Below are positions 57,766 to 64,000 of a stretch of DNA of 64,000 nucleotides, piece after piece. Both the position numbers and the translations under genes were made by a program. How positions within the stretch are numbered: the first letter of the stretch is position 1; every line of letters starts with the position of its first letter. Below the pieces are notes generated by a model, which saw only the letters and a list, made by a program, of their open reading frames with translations, had not been told where the DNA came from and ran no database searches. The stretch is from Youxingia wuxianensis. GTDB lineage: Bacteria > Bacillota > Clostridia > Oscillospirales > Ruminococcaceae. The DNA is taken from the NCBI RefSeq assembly GCF_014385085.1, contig NZ_JACRTD010000001.1:186001-250000 (forward strand), read 5' to 3'.

Positions 57766-58713
57766 ATGGCTCGTTTTCTTGGCATTGATACCAGTAATTA
57801 TACTACTTCCACAGCGATTTATGATACCCGGACCCATTGCGTATTCCAGCAAAAGCAGCTGCTGCAAGTCAAAGAAAGCTCCCTTGGCCTTCGCCAAAGC
57901 GACGCTGTGTTTTCCCATGTTAAACAGCTGGGGGATCTGCTGTGCGAATTGCTGGAAAGGCAGGGTTCCCAATTGGACGGGGTGGGAGTTTCCATTCGCC
58001 CCAGGGATGTGCAAGGTTCCTATATGCCCTGCTTTTTGGTAGGAGAACTGGTTGCCCGCAGTGTGGCTGCGGCCAAAGAAATACCGGTTTATTTTTTCTC
58101 CCATCAGGCGGGACACATTATGGCGGCTTTGTACAGCGCGCAGCGGCTGGACCTGATAAACGAAACCTTTGTGGCGTTTCATCTTTCCGGCGGTACCACG
58201 GAGTGCCTGCTGGTTACGCCAAATAAAGAGGGCGTATTTTCTGTACAGCTTCTTGCCAAGTCGATGGATTTAAAAGCCGGCCAAGTGGTGGACCGGACGG
58301 GAAAATTGCTGGGTCTGCCTTTTCCAGCGGGAAAAGAGCTGGAAACGCTTGCCTTAAAAAGTGAAAAAATTTATAAAATTCATCCTACCTTTAAAGGGAA
58401 GGACTGCTGTCTTTCCGGCTTGGAGAACCAGTGTCAAAAATTGCTGGCCCAGGGAGAAGCGAAAGAAGAGATTGCCGCTTACTGTATCCAGTATCTTTTG
58501 GCAGTAGTGGAGAGGATGACAAAAAATATAAAAGAAGAGCTGGGGGATCTGCCGATTGTTTATTCCGGCGGGGTTATGTCAAACAGCATGATCCGTCAAA
58601 AGATCACGGAAAAATATGGAGGCTATTTTGCCCAGCCGCAGTTTTCTTCGGATAACGCCGCCGGTGTCGCGGTGTTGGCTTCGGTGCAGAGAAAGGGCGG
58701 GACAGAAGAATGA
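57766..58713 (+). CDS. TsaD/Gcp-like paralogue (ASKHA fold)
   Basis: A 315-residue protein of the Kae1/TsaD/YgjD superfamily. The N-terminal GIDTSNYTTS loop and the two metal-binding histidines in SHQAGH (HxxGH pattern) are intact, as is the C-terminal nucleotide region YSGGVMSNSMIRQK and SSDNAAGVA. However, it differs from canonical TsaD through much of its length, and a true tsaD usually lies with tsaB and tsaE. In Clostridia a second, uncharacterised TsaD-like gene often sits beside xseA. I annotate it as that paralogue, not as t6A synthase. Confidence 0.82.
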   Translation: MARFLGIDTSNYTTSTAIYDTRTHCVFQQKQLLQVKESSLGLRQSDAVFSHVKQLGDLLCELLERQGSQLDGVGVSIRPRDVQGSYMPCFLVGELVARSVAAAKEIPVYFFSHQAGHIMAALYSAQRLDLINETFVAFHLSGGTTECLLVTPNKEGVFSVQLLAKSMDLKAGQVVDRTGKLLGLPFPAGKELETLALKSEKIYKIHPTFKGKDCCLSGLENQCQKLLAQGEAKEEIAAYCIQYLLAVVERMTKNIKEELGDLPIVYSGGVMSNSMIRQKITEKYGGYFAQPQFSSDNAAGVAVLASVQRKGGTEE

Positions 58714-59933
58714 AAGGTTTGGGTATTGTAACTGTCAGCCAGCTCAACCGATATGCGAAATCCCTGTTGGAAGGGGATCAAATTCTTTCCGGGTTGATGG
58801 TAAAAGCAGAAATATCCAATTTTGTGCGCCACTATAAATCCGGGCATATGTATTTTACCTTAAAAGATGATTTTGCCGCCATTAAGGCGGTAATGTTCCG
58901 CGGTTATGCAGAATATATAAAGTTTACGCCAGAAAATGGTATGTCGGTGATTGTCACCGGTTCGGTATCTCTTTACGAACGGGATGGTTCCTATCAGTTT
59001 TACGTTACCGATATGCAGCCGGAAGGGCTGGGCTCGCTTCAATTGGCATTGGAACAGCTCAAAGAAAAGCTTTCCAAGGAAGGGCTCTTTTCCCAGGAGC
59101 GCAAACGCCCATTGCCGCATTATCCGGAGACCATTGGCATTATTACTTCCGAAGGGGCGGCGGCCCTTCAGGATATACTAAATATTTTAAGCCGCAGATA
59201 TCCGGCGGCAAAAGTGCTCTTGTATCCTGCTTTGGTGCAGGGCGCCAAAGCGGCGCAAACATTGATTGACGGTCTTTACTGTTTTAATAAGCAAAAACTC
59301 TGCGATGTTATTATCCTTGGCCGGGGCGGCGGTTCGCTGGAAGATTTATGGGCCTTTAATGATGAAAATCTGGCCCGGGCCATCGCCGCCAGTGAAATCC
59401 CGGTGATTTCTGCCGTGGGACACGAAACGGATGTTACTATTGCCGATCTGGCGGCGGATGTAAGAGCGCCTACTCCTTCTGCGGCGGCGGAATTAGTGGC
59501 CCCCAATCTTTCAGACGTGCGCTATTATTTGGACGAGCTGCACCGCAAATGCGCCTCTGGCCTTTTAAGCGTAGTGGACAGATGGCAGCAGCGCCTGGAT
59601 TTGGTGAAAGCCCAGTCCCGCCTTACTAGTCCTATGCGCCGAGTGCAGGAATATTCCCGGCAAGTGGAATATCTGTCCCAGAATATCCGGGAGCAGATGG
59701 AACGAAAGCTGGAGCATACTCAGACGACGCTGCGTTACCTGACACGTATGACGGAAAGCGTAAGCCCTGTGCGCTTGCTGGAACGGGGCTACTCGGTAGC
59801 CAGCATAGAAAATAAAACGGTAACCTCTATCTCCCAGATAAAACCAAGGGACTTAATGATAACGCAGGTAAAAGATGGACAAATTATCTCACAGGTCCTA
59901 GAGTGCAGAAAGAACGAGGAGCAGACGATATGA
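58710..59933 (+). CDS. xseA: Exodeoxyribonuclease VII large subunit
   Basis: A 407-residue nuclease subunit with an N-terminal OB-fold (MYFTLKDDFAAIKAVMF, IVTGSVSLYERDGSYQFYV) and the catalytic domain, where LGRGGGSLEDLWAFNDE, SAVGHETDVTIADLAADVRAPTPSAAAEL and the surrounding acids form the active site. Coiled-coil C-terminal region binds XseB. Overlaps the previous gene by 4 nt and xseB by 4 nt, a tight operon. Confidence 0.96.
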   Translation: MKGLGIVTVSQLNRYAKSLLEGDQILSGLMVKAEISNFVRHYKSGHMYFTLKDDFAAIKAVMFRGYAEYIKFTPENGMSVIVTGSVSLYERDGSYQFYVTDMQPEGLGSLQLALEQLKEKLSKEGLFSQERKRPLPHYPETIGIITSEGAAALQDILNILSRRYPAAKVLLYPALVQGAKAAQTLIDGLYCFNKQKLCDVIILGRGGGSLEDLWAFNDENLARAIAASEIPVISAVGHETDVTIADLAADVRAPTPSAAAELVAPNLSDVRYYLDELHRKCASGLLSVVDRWQQRLDLVKAQSRLTSPMRRVQEYSRQVEYLSQNIREQMERKLEHTQTTLRYLTRMTESVSPVRLLERGYSVASIENKTVTSISQIKPRDLMITQVKDGQIISQVLECRKNEEQTI

Positions 59934-60130
59934 AACAGCAGACGTTAGAAACCGCTATTCAGCGGCTAGAAGAGATTACAGCTCAAATGAACGACAGCGA
60001 ATTAACCGTGGATCAATCGATCACCTTATATACGGAAGCGGTAAAATTAATTGAATTTTCGGAGAAAAAATTGGCGGATGCCAAACTGAAAGTGGAAAAA
60101 CTTTCGGTGGGAGTACAAAATGAGGAATGA
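59930..60130 (+). CDS. xseB: Exodeoxyribonuclease VII small subunit
   Basis: A 66-residue helical subunit with the signature LETAIQRLEEITAQMND and LTVDQSITLYTEAVKLIEFSEKKL. The start ATG at 59930 overlaps the xseA stop (ATGA). The 3' end overlaps the next gene by 11 nt. Confidence 0.95.
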   Translation: MKQQTLETAIQRLEEITAQMNDSELTVDQSITLYTEAVKLIEFSEKKLADAKLKVEKLSVGVQNEE

Positions 60131-61007
60131 CAGCTATCAGACGAAATTAGAAGAATATGCGAGGCTGACGGAAAAAGCCTTGGAGGAAAAAACCACTTGG
60201 GGCGCCTGCAGGCAGCGCCAGGTTCTGGATGCCATTCGTTACAGTCTGCTGGGAGGAGGAAAACGGCTGCGTGCGGCGATGGTGCTGGAATTTGGCCGGC
60301 TTTGCGGCGCGCCTGTTCCGGCGGCCCTGGATTTGGCATGCGCGGTGGAGATGGTTCATGCCTATTCGTTAATTCACGACGATCTTCCTTGCATGGACAA
60401 TGATGATTACCGCAGAGGAAAACCCTCTTGCCATAAAAAATTTGGAGAAAGTACGGCCCTTCTCGCAGGGGATGGGCTTTTAACCTTAGCGTTTGAGACG
60501 ATTTTCAGTTCCCGGGTGCTTACCAGCCAGCAAAAAAATGACGCTGCGGGAATTTTGGCGCAGGCGTCGGGGATATTTGGTATGATCGGCGGTCAGGTAA
60601 TCGATTTGGAAAGTGAAGGTCAAAAAATTGATATGGACGCTTTGAATACCTTGTATGCCTTGAAAACAGGGGCGCTTTTAAGATGCGCGGCCCTGCTCGG
60701 GTGCATAGCCGGCGCGCCGGAGCCGGAATTTTTGGAAGCTTCTCAGATATACGCGAGAAAATGCGGATTGGCATTTCAGATTACCGATGATATCCTGGAT
60801 GTGATGGGAGAAGAGGAAAAGCTGGGAAAACCAATTGGAAGTGACCGGGAAAACAAAAAGACCACTTATGTAACCCTGCTGGGATTAGAGGGTGCGAAGC
60901 AGAGCGCCCGGCAGCAGATAGAACAGGCAAAAGAGAGTGTGAAGGAGTTTGAGGAGAATGGCTTTCTTTTATGGGTAGCGGATATGATCTTAACTAGAGA
61001 TCATTAA
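60120..61007 (+). CDS. ispA: Polyprenyl (farnesyl/geranyl) diphosphate synthase
   Basis: A 295-residue trans-prenyltransferase. The first Asp-rich motif is D87-D-x4-D in HDDLPCMDND, the second FQITDDILD, with the GKxxGSDxEN region after it. This matches short-chain (C10-C15) synthases. It would join the MEP-pathway products (dxs, ispD and ispF in this window) and give precursors for undecaprenyl carriers and quinones. Overlaps xseB by 11 nt. Confidence 0.94.
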   Translation: MRNDSYQTKLEEYARLTEKALEEKTTWGACRQRQVLDAIRYSLLGGGKRLRAAMVLEFGRLCGAPVPAALDLACAVEMVHAYSLIHDDLPCMDNDDYRRGKPSCHKKFGESTALLAGDGLLTLAFETIFSSRVLTSQQKNDAAGILAQASGIFGMIGGQVIDLESEGQKIDMDALNTLYALKTGALLRCAALLGCIAGAPEPEFLEASQIYARKCGLAFQITDDILDVMGEEEKLGKPIGSDRENKKTTYVTLLGLEGAKQSARQQIEQAKESVKEFEENGFLLWVADMILTRDH

Positions 61008-61059
61008 CTGCCGTCATGTTAGGGAGAATGAAAGGAAAAGGAAATTGGGGGGGCAGTTT

Positions 61060-61581
61060 ATGAATGTGTGGGAGATAATTACAAGTAATTACATCATAAA
61101 TATCGGTTTTTTATCCTGGTTTTTGGCCCAGCTGTTAAAAACGTTATTTTCTTATATGAAAAATAAACGGTTTGATTGGGAGCGTCTTGTGGGTGCGGGT
61201 GGAATGCCCAGCTCCCATTCTTCGCTGGTATGTTCTATAGCAGTTGGGATGGCAAAAACAATGGGGTATTCCTCTCCGGAATTTGCTCTTTCCCTGGCCC
61301 TTGCGGGAATTGTCATGTACGATGCTATGGGAGTGCGCCGGGCAGCGGGGGAACAGGCGAAGGTGCTTAATAAGATGGTAATCGATTTTAAATCTACTTT
61401 TCTTGTGTTAAAACGGGAATTTGAGATTGCCACAAGCAAGGAAAAGTTCACCCAGGAAGAAATTCAGGCCCATGAAGCAGAAAGCAAAGAATTAAAGGAG
61501 TATCTTGGACATACCCCCTTGGAAGTGCTGTGCGGAGCGATTTTAGGCATTGCTATCGCGGTTATTGTTCCGGTAAATTAA
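61060..61581 (+). CDS. Divergent PAP2 family protein (DUF212)
   Basis: A 173-residue membrane protein of the divergent PAP2 group. Characteristic segments are GGMPSSHSSLVCSIAVGMAKT and AGIVMYDAMGVRRAAGEQAKVLN, carrying the PAP2-like His and Ser residues, and the C-terminal HTPLEVLCGAILGIAIA. Lipid diphosphate substrates are plausible because of ispA and dxs on both sides, but no function is proved. Start ATG 61060 after GGGGGGCAG. Four to five membrane segments. Confidence 0.88.
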   Translation: MNVWEIITSNYIINIGFLSWFLAQLLKTLFSYMKNKRFDWERLVGAGGMPSSHSSLVCSIAVGMAKTMGYSSPEFALSLALAGIVMYDAMGVRRAAGEQAKVLNKMVIDFKSTFLVLKREFEIATSKEKFTQEEIQAHEAESKELKEYLGHTPLEVLCGAILGIAIAVIVPVN

Positions 61582-61608
61582 TTTTCCCTACTCAAAAGAG
61601 GTGTAAGA

Positions 61609-63465
61609 TTGGCAAAGTATAATCTGTTAAATAAGATAAATTCTTCGAAGGATGTAAAAAAGCTTTCCCTGCAGCAGCAGGAAATCCTTTGTTGGGAGAT
61701 CAGACAAAAGTTAATACATACAGTATCCAAAAATGGGGGCCATTTGGCGTCCAATTTAGGGGTAGTGGAATTGACGGTTGCGCTGCATACAGTATTTGAT
61801 CTGCCCAAAGACCAGATTGTATGGGACGTGGGGCACCAGTGTTATACCCATAAGCTGCTCACCGCGCGCAGAGAACAATTTTCTACCCTACGGCAGGAAA
61901 ATGGAATTTCCGGTTATCCCCGCCAGCAGGAAAGCCCTTGCGATTCGTTTATTGCAGGTCATGCCAGCACATCGGTTTCTGCGGCTTATGGACTTGCAAA
62001 AGCAAAATCCCTGACAGGGGATGAGCATCATGTGATCGCGGTAGTGGGGGACGGCGCCTGTACTGGCGGAATGATATACGAAGCTTTTAATAATGCTGGG
62101 CGGAGCGATGAAAATCTGATTGTTATTATTAATGATAACGATATGTCCATTTCTAAAAGCGTAGGATCGCTGGCGCGGTATTTGGCTAAAAAAAGAGCGT
62201 CCACGGGATATATTCACTTGAAAGATAAAGTGGAAGAAACGGTAAAAAAGGTACCGGTGGTCGGCGGAAGCCTGCGCAATATTATTTCCGATTCTAAGGC
62301 GATGTTCCGTCAGGCTATTTATCACAGCAACTTCTTTGAGGATTTTGGTTTTGATTATTTGGGACCGGTAGACGGGCACAGTCTGAAAGATTTGATCCCG
62401 GTACTGCACCGGGCGAAAGAATTAAAAAAGCCTGTGGTTGTCCATGTATATACGGTAAAGGGAAAAGGATATATTTATGCGGAGCAAAACCCTTCTAAAT
62501 ATCATGGAATAGGCGCTTTTGATAAAAAGACGGGGGAATGCCTTCCTTCCCAGGATAGCTTCTCTTCTGTTTTTGGGGAGACCCTTACAAAACTGGCGAG
62601 AAAAGATAAAAAAATCTGTGCTATTACCGCTGCGATGCAGCAAGGCACCGGCTTGGTTCCTTTTGTCAAAGAGTTTTCTGGAAAAGGACGATTTTTTGAT
62701 GTAGGCATCGCGGAAGAACATGCGGTCACCTTTGCAAGCGGGCTGGCGGCCAATGGAATATTACCGGTTTTCGCCGTATACTCTACTTTTTTGCAAAGAG
62801 GGTATGACCAGCTGATTCATGACGCTTCAATCGAGCGGCAGCATATTGTGCTGGCGGTAGATCGGGCGGGGATTGTAGGGGACGATGGGGAAACCCATCA
62901 GGGGATGTTTGACGCGGCGTTTCTATCCTCGATTCCGAATACTACAGTTTATTCCCCCTCCAACTACGGGGAGCTGCGAAGCTGCCTTAGCCGGGCGATT
63001 TATGAGGACCAGGGGGTATGTGCGGTTCGTTATCCCAGGGGATCCCAGGGAGAGACCGGCGATCCTGCGGAGTTTGATTTGGATTATATCCATCGTAAAG
63101 ACGGCGGCCAGACTTTGCTGATTACCTATGGGCGGGAATACGATCAGGCGGTGCAGGCCCAATGGATATTGCAGCAGCAGGGAAAAAAAGTGGATATTCT
63201 TAAATTGATTAAAATTTCTCCTTTGCCTGCGGAGTGTATTGCTCTGGCGAAAAAGTATCGTAATATTTTCTTTTTGGAAGAAGGAGTGAAGCGCGGAGGC
63301 ATTGGGGAATATTTTCTTTCCGGCCTGGCGCAGCTCCACTACCGGGGAAACTTTGAAATTTGCGGGATTGAACAGCCGTTTATCCCTCCTATGACAATTA
63401 CTGCCGCTTTAAAGCGGTGTGGATTGGACGCTCAGTCCATAGCAGATCGGATATTGGAACTTTAA
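61609..63465 (+). CDS. dxs: 1-deoxy-D-xylulose-5-phosphate synthase
   Basis: A 618-residue thiamine-diphosphate enzyme, the entry step of the MEP pathway. The ThDP motif is GDGACTGG (147-154) with the downstream NDNDMSISKSVG; the second half shows FFDVGIAEEHAVTFASGLA and DRAGIVGDDGETHQGMFD. Start TTG at 61609 with AAGAGGTG in front. It lies 27 nt after the PAP2-like gene, in the usual clostridial nusB-xse-ispA-dxs-tlyA order. Confidence 0.97.
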   Translation: MAKYNLLNKINSSKDVKKLSLQQQEILCWEIRQKLIHTVSKNGGHLASNLGVVELTVALHTVFDLPKDQIVWDVGHQCYTHKLLTARREQFSTLRQENGISGYPRQQESPCDSFIAGHASTSVSAAYGLAKAKSLTGDEHHVIAVVGDGACTGGMIYEAFNNAGRSDENLIVIINDNDMSISKSVGSLARYLAKKRASTGYIHLKDKVEETVKKVPVVGGSLRNIISDSKAMFRQAIYHSNFFEDFGFDYLGPVDGHSLKDLIPVLHRAKELKKPVVVHVYTVKGKGYIYAEQNPSKYHGIGAFDKKTGECLPSQDSFSSVFGETLTKLARKDKKICAITAAMQQGTGLVPFVKEFSGKGRFFDVGIAEEHAVTFASGLAANGILPVFAVYSTFLQRGYDQLIHDASIERQHIVLAVDRAGIVGDDGETHQGMFDAAFLSSIPNTTVYSPSNYGELRSCLSRAIYEDQGVCAVRYPRGSQGETGDPAEFDLDYIHRKDGGQTLLITYGREYDQAVQAQWILQQQGKKVDILKLIKISPLPAECIALAKKYRNIFFLEEGVKRGGIGEYFLSGLAQLHYRGNFEICGIEQPFIPPMTITAALKRCGLDAQSIADRILEL

Positions 63466-63480
63466 CTGACAGGTGATGGG

Positions 63481-64000
63481 ATGAAAAATAGATTGGATAT
63501 CCTGCTGGTGGAAAAAGGCTTTTTTCCCAGCCGGGAAAAAGCCAAAGCGGTTATTATGGCAGGGCAGGTGTATGTAGACAACCAAAAAGCGGATAAGCCG
63601 GGAATGGCTGTGGATTCCAATGCGGATATTCAGGTCCGGGGGGACACGCTGAAGTATGTCAGCCGGGGAGGGCTGAAGCTGGAAAAAGCGATGCAGGTGT
63701 TTCCCATCTCCTTGCGGGATAAAATCTGCATGGACATCGGCGCCTCCACCGGCGGATTTACCGATTGTATGCTGCAAAACGGTGCGGTTAAGGTGTATGC
63801 TGTGGATGTAGGCTACGGACAGTTGGCATGGAACCTTCGCAACGATGCGCGGGTGGTCAACTTGGAAAGAACCAATATCCGTTACGTAACCAAAGAACAG
63901 GTTCCTCTGCCGATTGATTTTATCAGCGTGGACGTATCATTTATCTCATTAAAGCTGGTACTTCCGGTAGCGGCTTTGCTGTTAAAAGAAGAAGGGGAAG
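63481..64000 (+). CDS. tlyA: TlyA family rRNA (cytidine-2'-O)-methyltransferase, 3' end outside window
   Basis: The first 173 residues are visible. An S4 RNA-binding domain (LDILLVEKGFFPSREKAKAVIMAGQVYVD) is followed by a linker and an FtsJ-type methyltransferase with VSRGGLKLEKAM, CMDIGASTGGFTDCML (SAM loop) and VDVGYGQLAW. TlyA methylates ribosomal RNA in some bacteria; in Clostridia it is also called a hemolysin A homologue by history. The ATG at 63481 follows GGTGATGGG. The frame is open to the window edge, 16 nt after dxs. Confidence 0.93.
   Translation, partial: MKNRLDILLVEKGFFPSREKAKAVIMAGQVYVDNQKADKPGMAVDSNADIQVRGDTLKYVSRGGLKLEKAMQVFPISLRDKICMDIGASTGGFTDCMLQNGAVKVYAVDVGYGQLAWNLRNDARVVNLERTNIRYVTKEQVPLPIDFISVDVSFISLKLVLPVAALLLKEEGE

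Noticed and set aside
1..64000. CRISPR array, prophage, insertion sequence or integrase
   Set aside because: No regularly spaced repeats, transposase, integrase, terminase or flanking duplications were seen; all longer frames fit chromosomal genes.

Overview
The window reads as chromosomal DNA from an endospore-forming, low-to-mid GC Firmicute of class Clostridia. The evidence is a complete spoIIIAA-AH operon, the hprK-PHP-glucokinase-murB-rapZ-whiA-dnaE-pfkA block, cdaA-ybbR, the nusB-xseAB-ispA-dxs-tlyA block, the MEP isoprenoid pathway, strong Shine-Dalgarno sites and frequent TTG starts. The gene order fits Oscillospiraceae (Clostridium cluster IV) best, but this is an inference from order, not a phylogenetic result. 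I see no prophage, insertion sequence, CRISPR array, rRNA or replication origin.

Layout. 1-9.8 kb: 3' part of a tRNA-Ser, a nitroreductase, a YtcJ-like amidohydrolase, a small membrane protein, a family-8 glycosyltransferase, a leftward operon of ECF sigma factor, zinc-type anti-sigma factor and two membrane proteins, then a HAD phosphatase and biotin ligase. 8.5-13.8 kb: a pyroglutamate module, with an Nramp-related transporter divergent from a DUF1445 hydro-lyase/D-glutamate cyclase-like gene and pxpA-pxpB-pxpC. 13.9-16.4 kb: a polar amino acid ABC importer. 16.6-19.8 kb: a surface-polymer O-acylation set (DUF4358 lipoprotein, MBOAT, DHHW). 19.8-21 kb: a secreted, membrane-anchored prenyltransferase-repeat protein.

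21.1-31.3 kb: the carbon-regulation, cell-wall and replication block (hprK, PHP phosphatase, ROK glucokinase, murB, rapZ, whiA, dnaE, pfkA). 31.4-38.1 kb: ispD-ispF, a DUF3343 protein with a cysteine desulfurase, cdaA with its YbbR partner, and a large FAD oxidoreductase. 38.2-49.2 kb is the accessory-looking part: a degenerate patatin-like protein, a sialidase-fold enzyme with a textbook promoter and an overlapping cre-like site, a gene remnant, then a co-directional set of hydantoinase/allantoinase-type amidohydrolase, FCD regulator with an unusual N-terminal winged helix, a BMP-family (nucleoside-type) ABC importer, an NAD-dependent epimerase and an HpcH/HpaI aldolase. This last set looks like a catabolic locus for a substrate I cannot name.

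49.2-64 kb: an aldo/keto reductase with a ferredoxin tail, a THUMP-type rRNA methyltransferase, the spoIIIA operon (mother-cell side of the feeding-tube complex), an Asp23 protein, nusB, a TsaD-like paralogue, xseA-xseB, ispA, a divergent-PAP2 protein, dxs, and tlyA running off the right edge. Most convergent gene pairs share one bidirectional terminator, sometimes with the stop codon inside it. No single canonical novel system stands out. The best leads are the 40.4-49.2 kb catabolic locus, the Nramp-like transporter lacking the usual metal ligands, the HTH-FCD regulator and the ECF sigma operon.
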